DNA of 64,000 nt from Lineus longissimus (GCF_910592395.1 NC_088311.1:8868501-8932500); one strand, 5' to 3'. Counted from the first letter of the stretch, positions 47,005-60,042 are shown. The notes: generated from the letters alone by a model not told the origin. Translations and numbers: made by a program.

Positions 47005-50000
47005 ATGGTGAAATTGACACCAGAACTTATCGAGCAGTCTGCCCAGTTCACGAATCCTGTTCGAGACCGGGAGCTCGATTTGAGAGGTGATTTGCACAGA
47101 ATATTACTATATATTAGGCCTGACGTTGCGCGATATTGTACCACCACGTTGTGCATTATAGCGCCATTTACGTCATGATGTTAATTCCCCCGAAAAAGTG
47201 GTGATATTTTATGCTCAATTTCCCCACGACGTAGCAACAGTACACAATATCACACAAACTATCGGTCGTGACTCGTTGACGTTGCGTCATCGCCTGCTAT
47301 CGCACAGCGATGTTGGTGCTGGCCAGGACATCACAGTTGTGATGTGCATGTTTTTATAGTTTTAAGTTGCAATCCACTGGTCTTTTGAATAATGGCAGTG
47401 AACAGCTTCCTTTCAATGACAATGTTTCTCTATTTAGTCTGTTTTATTTTTTAGGTTACAAGATACCAGTCATTGAAAATCTTGGAGCAACCCTTGATCA
47501 GTTTGATACGATTGACTTCACAGATAATGACATCAGGAAACTGGATGGATTCCCTTTGTTAAAAAGGCTTAAATCGTTACTTCTCAGCAACAACAGAATT
47601 GTGTAAGTATGACCTTATGGGTCAACAGACTTACGTCTATATTTCTTTAAAAGGAATATTCTTTCATCGATTTTGTATAGACCTCTATATACTGTATAAG
47701 TGTATACAACTGAATCCCAAAGAAAACTTACGTATAGAATGATAGATCATGTGTATGTGAGCTTTTAAAAGAGTAATTTGAGAGTATTGTGGCAAGTATC
47801 GATGTGCAGATGCTGTAAGTTCTTGATAAATGATAGGAGACGACCAATTTAGGTAGTCAGTCAGTCAGCTGCGTGGATCAGATATGATAAATTATCATTA
47901 TTATCACCGTTTATTTTCATTTTTATTGCAGGCGAATAGCAGAAGGGCTTGACGAATGCATTCCTAACCTCGAAGAAGTTGTGCTGACCAACAACAATTT
48001 ACAAGAGCTGGGCGATCTTGACAATTTAACCCCATTAAAAAATTTAAAATCTTTAAGGTAATGATATTCAAGTATTGTAATATCAGTCTGTGTCATATCA
48101 TTGGGATGAATTACAGATACCTGCAGAGTTGAGCACCTTATCGTAATGCATCATCTGCTTTTCAGTGACAAAAGTTAACTTTGAAAAGAGTTTCTTTTTA
48201 GAAAATTCGCTTTTCAAAAACTCGACACGATTGTACGTCTTTTTGTAACAAGCATGATGATTGTGATCTTCTTTTTCTTTGAGAACTTTCCTCAAAGGAG
48301 TAGATTTTTGGAAGAGCCAGACATATAGTGATAGTTCCAATGAGGATCTATTGAATACAATGAAATGGGTTTGACTCTGTCCATTCATGAATTGATAATT
48401 TTCATCATGGTTTCTCTTGACGAATACTAGACTAATTGTCTATTGTTTATGTTTTGCAGTTTGCTGAGGAATCCAGTCACAATGAAGAAACACTACAGAT
48501 TATATGTTGTACACAAACTGCCACAGGTTCGGTTACTTGATTTTAGAAAAGTTAGGTTACGGGTAAGTGACTTGGATCATTTCTTGAAAATCTTGTAAGT
48601 TTTAAACAAGCCTCTCCACATGATAATGTCATTTGCTGTGGATAATCATAGACCAAACTCCCAAGAATGCTATCAAAAAATATCACTTCATCCTAAGTAC
48701 ACAATGTTGTGGGTGAGGAGTAGTTCTAAAAATTGAGGAAATAAGTAATTTATATTAAATTACTCCTTGACTGATGAAGACTCCTTGCATTAAGAACAAG
48801 AAAGGATCTTTGTCTGTCTCCTTGGCATGAAGTTTTGGTTTAGACACACACTGACAAGTTAAATTTGCCTTTCCATTACACCCTACCAACCAGGTATTTT
48901 CACCTTCATGGGCCCTTTTTCAGGAAAGGGAAGCAGCCGCTCAGATGTTCAAAGGAAAACGAGGTCAGCAGCTCGCTAGGGAGATTGGCAAACGAGCAAA
49001 GACATTTGTGCCTGGTGCTGGTATACCAGAGAAGAAACAGCAGCCAACTGGTCCAACTAAAGAAGAGGTGGATGCCATCAAGGTAAATGTACATGTAGAA
49101 TAGATAAGCTTTTTTTTCAGACGTAGGGGTTTAAATCCACTGAGAAATAAATTCTGTATGTAAGAATGTACAGAGGAATTTTTGTGCCGTGACAAAGTCC
49201 TTGTTCTCATTCTTGGATCCAAATCTAAACCTCTCTAATGAATTTCTCTAACTTTTGTGTCGTTCTCTTTCAAGGCTGCCATTGCCAATGCTAGCACACT
49301 GGAGGAAGTGGAGAAGCTCAACATGATGTTGCGTTCTGGCCAAATTCCTGGTCAGTTCAAGAAAGGTGTCGTCAATGGTAAGTCTGATATTTCTGTCCAA
49401 ATTTTTGTCAGTGTTGGATGAGTTGACATTATGGAAAAGTCAATCTTGAGACAAGCTTGGTAATCTCCATCTTTCATAGTAATGTAAGTATTTACCATAG
49501 AGTGAGCTCGATAGAGTGGAAGACTTCAAGAATACCGGATAAAGCATTATATTTGAAGTTGGATTTGGTTTACCCAAACCTAATTTATCACATAGACTGT
49601 CAAATATATTAAATTTGAGATGATCATGCTTTTTCAAACTGCTGTCCAATGCTCCATAGGAAAAAGTCCATGTGCAGTAAAGTCGAAGAGTGGCACTCGA
49701 CAGAGATATCTTTTGAATGTTCTTCATTTCAGGGAGCTCTGCTATTAATTTTGTGGCCTCATTTCAGGTGATGTTGATCTCGGTGCACCTACCTTTGGCT
49801 TGCAAAAAATTTTCTTCTGGATCTAGCTTTCTAAACAAATTTCAGCGTCCTTTGAAAAAAGTAACCTTACCATAGATTCCACTGGTTTTAGGAAATGGTA
49901 AAGTTACTCTATGTTGTTAGGACACCCTGAACAGTAGATGAGTACAAGATAGGGAAAAGAAAGAAAATACAGTGATATGAACATGATTCATCAATCCATC

Positions 50001-50341
50001 TCCCACTTTGTATAAGTTTGGTGCACCCTTCGGACTTAACGGTCCTGAGGTCAAAGGTCCTTAGCACTGGTGCGGACTTGGTAAAATGTTTTGCAAGCGA
50101 GCAAGTGTATTGACTTCAGTTCTACTATGAATAAAACCCAACTCAACATCCTGTGCTTCACATTTTCCCAAGGTGCCGTGGGTTAGTGGATGTGTGCTTT
50201 GTTTCCTGAACCGCGTTCCTTTAAATGTGTCGATAATTTTCTCAATGCTGTCAATGTGAGTTTTTTATGCTTTCAGATGCTGAAGAGGTTGAAGAAGTAG
50301 AAGAAATGGAGGCGGAGATGTCGAATGGAGCGTACCATTGA
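47005..50341 (+). CDS. SNRPA1: U2 snRNP protein A' , 7 exons
   Basis: U2A' is a leucine-rich repeat protein that binds U2 snRNA stem-loop IV together with U2B'' in the spliceosome. Exons: 47005-47086, 47455-47602, 47932-48057, 48460-48562, 48924-49082, 49275-49377, 50277-50341. Phases agree and give 261 residues (human 255). It begins MVKLTPELIEQSAQFTNPVR and continues DRELDLRGYKIPVIENLGAT, nearly identical to human. LRRs run from about 20 to 125 (IDFTDNDIRKLDGFPLL, LKSLLLSNNRIV, LEEVVLTNNNLQELGDL, LKSLSLLRNPVT). The cap region HYRLYVVHKLPQVRLLDF follows, then ANASTLEEVEKLNMMLRSGQ and an acidic tail ending GAYH. Poly(A) signals are at 50580-50585 and 51429-51434. Confidence 0.96.
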
Positions 50342-51480
50342 AAGACATCCACAGGGCTTGTTCATTTGTGTTCATTTTGTATGATAAACCGCATGAATTG
50401 GTTGAAGCACTGTGGAACTAGACTTGTCTGAAGAGTATCTTATCCATGTTGTGGTCCCTTCTGTTCATGTTAAGTTCAGTCAATATCCATGGGTTCGACC
50501 TTCAGTTAAGAGTATCTGACCTCACTTGCGACGGAAAAACATTCTCATCAAGTTTAAGTGTTTAAGTATCTACCAATGAAATAAATCATCTTGCGTATAA
50601 ACCCCAGCTTTTATTCTTACCAAATTGAACGAATCTTTAATACTCTCTTTTAAGAAGGTAGGGCTAAGCTGAAAAATCCAACTTGCGCTTTCTGGAAAAT
50701 TTTACAACGTGTCCCATCATTTCCTGGAATGAATGGTATGGAATGAATTTTATCATGTTTTGAAGCATTAGGCTGATGATATTTTCTGTTGTAACCCTTG
50801 ATGATGTTGTGTCATCTGCCCTGGTGTTCATCAAGATTCTCAAAGTTGTTTAAAGCTCGGAACTATTGTCTTTTTCAGGTTGTTCTTGGAGGAAACTAGG
50901 CCTACCCCAACATCTCTTCATGTATATTAGATATTTAAACTGATACTTACTACATATATACACTTTGAATCTGAAGTGTAATGGGTTATGAAGCGATTGG
51001 TTTTATTTTCATTCCAAGGCATTTTCTTAGATTGGTTTGTGGGTACTAAACCTTTAGACCAGAGAAATAACATATCAAACAGCTTAAAACATTTTTTGAA
51101 AAATTTGTTTCTTTTTAATTTTTTTACCAGACATTGGAAAGACCAGATGAAGGTCAAAGATGGAAAGAGGCTAGAAGGTCCATATTTTAGGCCATCTCTT
51201 CTCCAGAACAAAGCACATGAATTTTAATCAAGATTGTTGACATTTTTTTCACCTCGGAATATGTATCCATAGGCCATTACCTAAGGAAACCGCCTTTGAT
51301 TTTGTACTGGTATTTGATATTATGCTCTGAACGTGATATATGATACACTTTTTTTTTGCTTTGTGCCTGAATTTGGCAAATACTTGTCTTGCTAAATCAT
51401 GTATTCAGGTTACGAAATGTTCTTAGTCAATAAATGCTGAGAAGCTTGATGAAAACTGACTTTGCTTTACTTCTGTTTTC
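50342..51480 (+). other. SNRPA1: SNRPA1 3' UTR and downstream sequence
   Basis: AATAAA at 50580-50585 gives a short 3' UTR of about 0.25 kb. A second AATAAA at 51429-51434 could give a longer form. No other gene is visible. Confidence 0.4.
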
Positions 51481-51687
51481 AGTTTAAACATTTTAGCTCA
51501 GCTGACAAAGTCAGCGGAGCCTGTCCAATAGCTCTTCGAATGGTGTCCTTCCTTCCTCAGACATGAACAGCATAGGAAATGCTGCCAACAGAAAAAATTA
51601 GCGCGGTTCAGCTCGCCAGGGGCAAAAAGTGTATATGAATGCATGACCATGTACTTCTCCTCGGGGTGGGTGGGTGGAGTCCTCCAG

Positions 51688-52474
51688 GCAAGAGAGAACA
51701 TGAAGAAGAGAAGGCTGACAGATCCATGTAACATCACACTCTGTCTTCCTGAATGGCTTGATGGTTGTGACAGGACCTTGTCTCACCAGTTGGTACACAA
51801 GCCATATTGTCTGAACTTGTCTTATTCACATGACAGAGTGGACATTATTTGAGATTCGTTGAGGTGGCCGAAGACCAAGATAATTGGCATCCACAAGTGT
51901 TGTGCCACACAGCACATGATGACAGTGGACTACAAGAGTAATTCCTTTAGGGACAGAAGAAAAGGCTGGCAGTAGAAACATTGCAACAGTCTCTCGGAAT
52001 GGTTGTGACTAGTCTTGGTTAATAAGATAGTGCCAGCTGTGACAAGACCTTGTCATGTTTGTAGATAATGGTGGACGTGTTCTACGGATTTAGATGTGTT
52101 CCAGGTCAAATAAACCTGGTGCGTCATGATACAGGCTCATTTGAAATTTCATTGGTTCAGGTTCCAAGTGACCAAGGGCAAGAGAGGACATGAAGAAGAG
52201 AAGGCTGACAGATCCATGAAACATCACACATCACACTCTGTCTTCCTGAATGGTTTAGATGGTTGTGACAGGATACTGTCTCTCTCACCAGTAGGTACAA
52301 TACCCATATTGTCTGAACTTGTCTTATTCATATGACAGAGTGGACGTTTATTTGAGATTCGTTGAGGTGGCCGAAGACAAAGATAATTGGAATCCACAAG
52401 TGTTGTGCCACACAACACATGGATGACAGTGGACTACAAGAGTAATTCCTTGAGGGACAGAAGAAGAGGCTGGC
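51688..52474. repeat. Two direct copies of about 285 bp, 490 bp apart
   Basis: GAACATGAAGAAGAGAAGG, CTGACAGATCCATG, CTCTGTCTTCCTGAATGG, GTGGCCGAAGAC and AAGTGTTGTGCCACAC recur in order at 51688-51972 and 52178-52474. Identity looks high, with small indels. The first copy follows an AGCTCAGCTGACAAAGTCAG word of a kind common at invertebrate repeat ends. No coding frame is preserved between the copies, so this is a recent non-coding duplication. Confidence 0.7.
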
Positions 52475-52639
52475 ACACAGCGGGCAAATTGTCGTATTTC
52501 CACAGGTTATAAAAGTAAGAAGCTGAATTTGCCTTCTAACGTCCGGATCCTTTATTCTAACACTGCTTCACAAAATTATACACATCAAAGTCATAATTGA
52601 TAAAATAGTTCGTCGGGATGACGCTTCGTGCACGTGATT

Positions 52640-54090
52640 AGAAATACTCGGGACTCTCTCAATCTCTCTCTCTATCTGCCGAGAGCGTATGGCCTGTTAT
52701 GTGTAGCACTATGCGATTCACTGATTCATTCAATATTTCAGTCAGAAATCGAATGAATAGTTTCTTTAGTGAAAAATAAATCAAATAAATTGTCAATCGA
52801 ATCGAATGATAGGTTGTTTTATCAAAAATGTATTGGAAAGAGTTTAAAATATCAAGACCGAGATCAAACAATCTCATTCGATTCTTACAAATCACCTATT
52901 CAATATTAATCGCATAATTCGTCATATAGATTAAAGTACATTTCGATATAATCAAATAGTTCTTACAAAAAATTGAATGATAATTTGATTTTAAGAATGA
53001 ATGTTCATTCGATTCCATATCAAATGAAAAGCAATATTCGATTTAAAAATCAAATGGTCTATTTGATTTAAATCGAATTACCTATTCGATTTAAATCGAA
53101 TGAGTATTCGATTTCTAAATCAAATGGTCTCATTCGATTCTGCTCCTATTCCATTCGATTCTAATTGGTTGCTAGTTTGTCACGTGACTATGATTGACCA
53201 ATCAAAATCGAATAGAAATCTACACAAAATCGAATGACATATTCGGTTTTAAATCGAATGGTCTATTCGATTCTGCTCCTATTCCATTCGATTCTAATTG
53301 GTTGCTAGTTTGTCACGTGACTATGATTGACCAATCAAAATCGAATAGAAATCTACACAAAATCGAATGACCTATTCGGTTTTAAATCGAATGGTCTATT
53401 CGATTCTGCTCCTATTCCATTCGATTCTAATTGGTTGCTAGTTTGTCACGTGACTATGATTGACCAATCAAAATCGAATAGAAATCTACACAAAATCGAA
53501 TGACCTATTCGGTTTTAAATCGAATGGTCTATTCGATTCTGTTCCTATTCCATTCGATTCTAATTGGTTGCTAGTTTGTCACCTGACTACGATTGACCAA
53601 TCAAAATCGAATAGAAATCTACAAAAATCGAATGACATATTCAATTTTAAATCGAATGGTCTATTCGATTTTAAATGGAATGACCTATTCGATTTAAATC
53701 GAATGAGTATTCGATTTCAATATCGTATATACTTCTTATTTGATTCTGAAATTGAATATACTTTGATTAAATTGAAAGATTTGGTGTAATTAAAATCGAA
53801 AATGCTTCGTTTTTTGACCAGTTAATGCGATATATTTGAATCTGATTTTGATCTATTTCTTTCACCTTTTGATTTTTTCTAAGTTATATTCGATTATGAA
53901 TTTATAGTGTTTGATTTGATATACAACAAGAACAGTATTTTTTGTTGATAAATGTTTGAAAAAAATCGAATGAATATGCAAAAAAATCAAATGATTGAGG
54001 GAAGAATCGAACAAAGTTGATTAAAATCGAATAGATAGGCACAAAAATCAAATTTTAATTGCAATGTTGCTCAAATCGAATTTTGCTACA
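52640..54090. repeat. AATCGAAT-rich low-complexity tract
   Basis: TCGAAT, ATTCGATT and AATCGAAT words occur dozens of times in both orientations, often joined as palindromes such as ATTCGATTTAAATCGAAT. AT content is very high. The open frame at 53460-53789 is a translation of the repeat. A regular 133-bp tandem block is embedded at 53157-53690. Confidence 0.8.
53157..53690. repeat. 133-bp tandem repeat, four units, with E-box and CCAAT words
   Basis: Units start at 53157, 53290, 53423 and 53556, an exact 133-bp period. Each carries AATTGG, then TCACGTGAC about 12 bp later, then GACCAAT about 8 bp further, followed by three to four AATCGAAT words. The fourth unit has CACCTG in place of CACGTG. 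Confidence 0.85.
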
Positions 54091-54336
54091 AAAAACATGC
54101 CATAAGAGCGTGCGGACAGCTGTTTTGTATCCATGCGCAGCTTTGTCTGCACCAATCAGGGGGCAACGTTGATGCGTCTCCATCCAATGAGGAGCCGCAT
54201 CAATGCTGACATAATTGATCACGTAATTGCATGATCACGCTGGGGAGAATGGAGGATTAAAAGTAGACCGTGGGAATTTTCAACGATTATCCACCGGTAT
54301 CTTATCTAAACCCAATTCCAATAATCCCCCACACTT
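54091..54336. other. Unique spacer before the satellite
   Basis: No gene is seen. The sequence includes a TGATCACG-type inverted word near 54210-54235 and leads directly into the first satellite unit. Confidence 0.4.
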
Positions 54337-57300
54337 CATAGGAAGAAGCGAGTGCCTTTCTTTGCTTTTGAGTAAGAATTGGCATGATTTCTTTCATTCA
54401 TAGGAAGAAGCGAGTGCCTTTCTTTGTTTTTGAGGAAGAATTGGCATGATTTCTTTCATTCATAGGAAGAAGCGAGTGCTTTCTTTGCTTTTAAGGAAGA
54501 ATTGGCATGATTTCTTTCATTCATAGGAAGAAGCGAGTGCCTTTCTTTGCTTTTGAGGAAGAATTGGCATGATTTCTTTCATTCATAGGAAGAAGCGAGT
54601 GCCTTTCTTTGCTTATGAGGAAGAATTGGCATGATTTCTTTCACTCATAGGAAGAAGCGAGTGCCTTTCTTTGCTTTTGAGGAAGAATTGGCATGATTTC
54701 TTTCACTCATAGGAAGAAGCGAGTGCCTTTCTTTGCTTTTGAGGAAGAATTGGCATGATTTCTTTCACTCATAGGAAGAAGCGAGTGCCTTTCTTTGCTT
54801 TTGAGGAAGAATTGGCATGATTTCTTTCACTCATAGGAAGAACCGAGTGCCTTTCTTTGCTTTTGAGGAAGAATTGGCATGATTTCTTTCACTCATAGGA
54901 AGAAGCGAGTGCCTTTCTTTGCTTTTGAGGAAGAATTGGCGTGATTTCTTTCATTCATAGGAAGAAGCGAGTGCCTTTCTTTGCTTTTGAGGAAGAATTG
55001 GCGTGATTTCTTTCATTCATAGGGAGAAGCGAGTGCCTTTCTTTGCTTTTGAGGAAGAATTGGCGTGATTTCTTTCATTCAAAGGGAGAAGCGAGTGCCT
55101 TTCTTTGCTTTTGAGGAAGAATTGGCGTGATTTCTTTCATTCATAGGGAGAAGCGAGTGCCTTTCTTTGCTTTTGAGGAAGAATTGGCATGATTTCTTTC
55201 ATTCATAGGGAGAAGCGAGTGCCTTTCTTTGCTTTTGAGGAAGAATTGGCATGATTTCTTTCATTCATAGGGAGAAGCGAGTGCCTTTCTTTGCTTTTCA
55301 GGAAGAATTGGCATGATTTCTTTCATTCATAGGGAGAAGCGAGTGCCTTTCTTTGCTTTTGAGGAAGAATTGGCATGATTTCTTTCATTCATAGGAAAAA
55401 GCGAGTGCCTTTCTTTGCTTTTGAGGAAGAATTGGCATGATTTCTTTCATTCATAGGAAGAAGCGAGTGCCTTTCTTTGCTTTTGAGGAAGAATTGGCGT
55501 GATTTCTTTCATTCATAGGGAGAAGCGAGTGCCTTTCTTTGCTTTTGAGGAAGAATTGGCATGATTTCTTTCATTCATAGGGAGAAGCGAGTGCCTTTCT
55601 TTGCTTTTGAGGAAGAATTGGCGTGATTTCTTTCATTCATAGGGAGAAGCGAGTGCCTTTCTTTGCTTTTGAGGAAGAATTGGCATGATTTCTTTCATTC
55701 ATAGGGAGAAGCGAGTGCCTTTCTTTGCTTTTGAGGAAGAATTGGCATGATTTCTTTCATTCATAGGGAGAAGCGAGTGCCTTTCTTTGCTTTTGAGGAA
55801 GAATTGGCATGATTTCTTTCATTCATAGGGAGAAGCGAGTGCCTTTCTTTGCTTTTGAGGAAGAATTGGCATGATTTCTTTCATTCATAGGGAGAAGCGA
55901 GTGCCTTTCTTTGCTTTTGAGGAAGAATTGGCATGATTTCTTTCATTCATAGGAAGAAGCGAGTGCCTTTCTTTGCTTTTGAGGAAGAATTGGCATGATT
56001 TCTTTCATTCATAGGAAGAAGCGAGTGCCTTTCTTTGCTTTTGAGGAAGAATTGGCATGATTTCTTTCATTCAAAGGGAGAAGCGAGTGCCTAATTTCTT
56101 TGCTTTTGAGGAAGAATTGGCATGATTTCTTTCATTCATAGGGAGAAGCGAGTGCCTTTCTTTGCTTTTGAGGAAGAATTGGCATGATTTCTTTCATTCA
56201 TAGGAAGAAGCGAGTGCCTTTCTTTGCTTTTGAGGAAGAATTGGCATAATTTCTTTCATTCAAAGGGAGAAGCGAGTGCCTAATTTCTTTGCTTTTGAGG
56301 AAGAATTGGCATGATTTCTTTCTTTTATAGGGAGAAGCGAGTGCCTAATTTCTTTGCTTTTGAGGAAGAATTGGCATGATTTCTTTCATTCATAGGGAGA
56401 AGCGAGTGCCTTTCTTTGCTTTTGAGGAAGAATTGGCATGATTTCTTTCATTCATAGGAAGAAGCGAGTGCCTTTCTTTGCTTTTGAGGAAGAATTGGCA
56501 TGATTTCTTTCATTCAAAGGGAGAAGCGAGTGCCTAATTTCTTTGCTTTTGAGGAAGAATTGGCATGATTTCTTTCTTTCATAGGGAGAAGCGAGTGCCT
56601 TTCTTTGCTTTTGAGGAAGAATTGGCATGATTTCTTTCATTCATAGGAAGAAGCGAGTGCCTTTCTTTGCTTTTGAGGAAGAATTGGCATGATTTCTTTC
56701 ATTCATAGGGAGAAGCGAGTGCCTTTCTTTGCTTTTGAGGAAGAATTGGCATGATTTCTTTCATTCATAGGGAGAAGCGAGTGCCTTTCTTTGCTTTTGA
56801 GGAAGAATTGGCATGATTTCTTTCATTCATAGGAAAAAGCGAGTGCCTTTCTTTGCTTTTGAGGAAGAATTGGCATGATTTCTTACATTCATAGGAAGAA
56901 GCGAGTGCCTTTCTTTGCTTTTGAGGAAGAATTGGCATGATTTCTTTCATTCATAGGAAGAAGCGAGTGCTTTCTTTGCTTTTGAGGAAGAATTGGCATG
57001 ATTTCTTTCATTCAAAGGGAGAAGCGAGTGCCTAATTTCTTTGCTTTTGAGGAAGAATTGGCATGATTTCTTTCATTCATAGGGAGAAGGGAGTGCCTTT
57101 CTTTGCTTTTGAGGAAGAATTGGCATGATTTCTTTCATTCATAGGAAGAAGCGAGTGCCTTTCTTTGCTTTTGAGGAAGAATTGGCATGATTTCTTTCAT
57201 TCATAGGGAGAAGCGAGTGCCTTTCTTTGCTTTTGAGGAAGAATTGGCATGATTTCTTACATTCATAGGAAGAAGCGAGTGCCTTTCTTTGCTTTTGAGG

Positions 57301-59586
57301 AAGAATTGGCATGATTTCTTTCATTCATAGGAAGAAGCGAGTGCCTTTCTTTGCTTTTGAGGAAGAATTGGCATGATTTCTTTCATTCAAAGGGAGAAGC
57401 GAGTGCCTAATTTCTTTGCTTTTGAGGAAGAATTGGCATGATTTCTTTCATTCATAGGGAGAAGCGAGTGCCTTTCTTTGCTTTTGAGGAAGAATTGGCA
57501 TGATTTCTTTCATTCATAGGAAGAAGCGAGTGCCTTTCTTTGCTTTTGAGGAAGAATTGGCATGATTTCTTTCATTCATAGGGAGAACCGAGTGCCTTTC
57601 TTTGCTTTTGAGGAAGAATTGGCATGATTTCTTTCATTCATAGGGAGAAGCGAGTGCCTTTCTTTGCTTTTGAGGAAGAATTGGCATGATTTCTTTCATT
57701 CATAGGGAGAAGCGAGTGCCTTTCTTTGCTTTTGAGGAAGAATTGGCATGATTTCTTTCATTCATAGGAAAAAGCGAGTGCCTTTCTTTGCTTTTGAGGA
57801 AGAATTGGCATGATTTCTTACATTCATAGGAAGAAGCGAGTGCCTTTCTTTGCTTTTGTGGAAGAATTGGCATGATTTCTTTCATTCATAGGAAGAAGCG
57901 AGTGCCTTTCTTTGCTTTTGAGGAAGAATTGGCATGATTTCTTTCATTCAAAGGGAGAAGCGAGTGCCTAATTTCTTTGCTTTTGAGGAAGAATTGGCAT
58001 GATTTCTTTCATTCATAGGAAGAAGCGAGTGCCTTTCTTTGCTTTTGAGGAAGAATTGGCATGATTTCTTTCATTCATAGGGAGAACCGAGTGCCTTTCT
58101 TTGCTTTTGAGGAAGAATTGGCATGATTTCTTTCATTCATAGGGAGAAGGGAGTGCCTTTCTTTGCTTTTGAGGAAGAATTGGCATGATTTCTTTCATTC
58201 ATAGGGAGAAGCGAGTGCCTTTCTTTGCTTTTGAGGAAGAATTGGCATGATTTCTTACATTCATAGGAAGAAGCGAGTGCCTTTCTTTGCTTTTGAGGAA
58301 GAATTGGCATGATTTCTTTCATTCATAGGAAGAAGCGAGTGCCTTTCTTTGCTTTTGAGGAAGAATTGGCATGATTTCTTTCATTCAAAGGGAGAAGCGA
58401 GTGCCTAATTTCTTTGCTTTTGAGGAAGAATTGGCATGATTTCTTTCATTCATAGGGAGAAGCGAGTGCCTTTCTTTGCTTTTGAGGAAGAATTGGCATG
58501 ATTTCTTTCATTCATAGGAAGAAGCGAGTGCCTTTCTTTGCTTTTGAGGAAGAATTGGCATGATTTCTTTCATTCATAGGGAGAACCGAGTGCCTTTCTT
58601 TGCTTTTGAGGAAGAATTGGCATGATTTCTTTCATTCATAGGGAGAAGCGAGTGCCTTTCTTTGCTTTTGAGGAAGAATTGGCATGATTTCTTTCATTCA
58701 TAGGAAGAAGCGAGTGCCTTTCTTTGCTTTTGAGGAAGAATTGGCATGATTTCTTTCATTCATAGGGAGAAGCAAGTGACTTTCTTTGCTTTTGAGGAAG
58801 AATTGGCATGATTTCTTTCATTCATAGGAAGAAGCGAGTGCCTTTCTTTGCTTTTGAGGAAGAATTGGCATGATTTCTTTCATTCATAGGAAGAAGCGAG
58901 TGCTTTCTTTGCTTTTGAGGAAGAATTGGCATGATTTCTTTCATTCATAGGAAGAAGCGAGTGCCTTTCTTTGCTTTTGAGGAAGAATTGGCATGATTTC
59001 TTTCATTCATAGGAAGAAGCGAGTGCCTTTCTTTGCTTTTGAGGAAGAATTGGCATGATTTCTTTCATTCATAGGGAGAAGCGAGTGCCTTTCTTTGCTT
59101 TTGAGGAAGAATTGGCATGATTTCTTTCATTCATAGGGAGAAGCGAGTGCCTTTCTTTGCTTTTGAGGAAGAATTGGCATGATTTCTTTCATTCATAGGG
59201 AGAAGCGAGTGCCTTTCTTTGCTTTTGAGGAAGAATTGGCATGATTTCTTTCATTCATAGGAAGAAGCGAGTGCCTTTCTTTGCTTTTGAGGAAGAATTG
59301 GCATGATTTCTTTCATTCATAGGGAGAACCGAGTGCCTTTCTTTGCTTTTGAGGAAGAATTGGCATGATTTCTTTCATTCATAGGAAGAAGCGAGTGCCT
59401 TTCTTTGCTTTTGAGGAAGAATTGGCTTGATTTCTTTCATTCATAGGAAGAAGCGAGTGCCTTTCTTTGCTTTTGAGGAAGAATTGGCATGATTTCTTTC
59501 ATTCATAGGAAGAAGCGAGTGCCTTTCTTTGCTTTTTGGCATGATTTCTTTCATTCATAGGAAGAAGCGAGTGCCTTTCTTTGCTT
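54337..59586. repeat. 62-bp satellite array, about 84 units
   Basis: The monomer starts CATAGGAAGAAGCGAGTGCC, continues TTTCTTTGCTTTTGAGGAAG and AATTGGCATGATTTCTTTCA, and ends TT. It repeats head-to-tail for 5.25 kb with very few substitutions. Variants include CATAGGGAGAAG, AAAGGGAGAAG linked to a 3-bp insertion (GTGCCTAATTTC, 65-bp unit), and GCGTGATT confined to 54930-55130 and 55490-55640. Because 62 is not a multiple of three, open frames of about 61 codons recur on the minus strand only by chance. The last two units are truncated. Confidence 0.97.
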
Positions 59587-59599
59587 GCAAATGAATAAA

Positions 59600-59800
59600 A
59601 TGGAGTCAGAAAGTGTTAAAGTGACTTGTAGCTGAATCGGGAGCCAGCATTTGAATAGGGAAAAGAGGGTTAAAATGAGTTAAAACGAATAAGGAGCTGG
59701 TATTTTGAACCAGGAAATGGGTCAGAAAGGGTTAAAGTCACTGATAGTTGAATCGAGAGCTTGGTAGGAAAGGGTTAAAACCACCAAGTTGAGTTATCGG
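59600..59800. repeat. Diverged direct repeat after the satellite
   Basis: GTCAGAAAGTGTTAAAGT with TGAATCGGGAGCC recurs as GTCAGAAAGGGTTAAAGTC with TGAATCGAGAGCT about 120 bp later. GGGTTAAA words punctuate the stretch. Confidence 0.45.
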
Positions 59801-60042
59801 ACTGTGGAGGGTTAATATTTGAAAGAAATTTGAATTGGGAACTGGGAAATGCTTAGCCTATTTCGTACCCAAACACACCATGTTGCAAAATGGGTACGAA
59901 TAACGAACTGGGAGCCAACCTCACAGACCCAATGGTGAATTCTATGCCATGCAAGCTTGCTTTTGTCCAAATTCTGAGCCAATCAGGTAGATTGTGACAA
60001 TGGTATTCTGAACAGACCGTCTCTGTCGGTTGTATCTCTGCC

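Noticed and set aside
54337-59586. Repeated 61-codon minus-strand open frames (for example 56452-56640, 57139-57324, 58137-58322)
   Set aside because: They are translations of the 62-bp satellite; the unit is not a multiple of three and frames close after three units.
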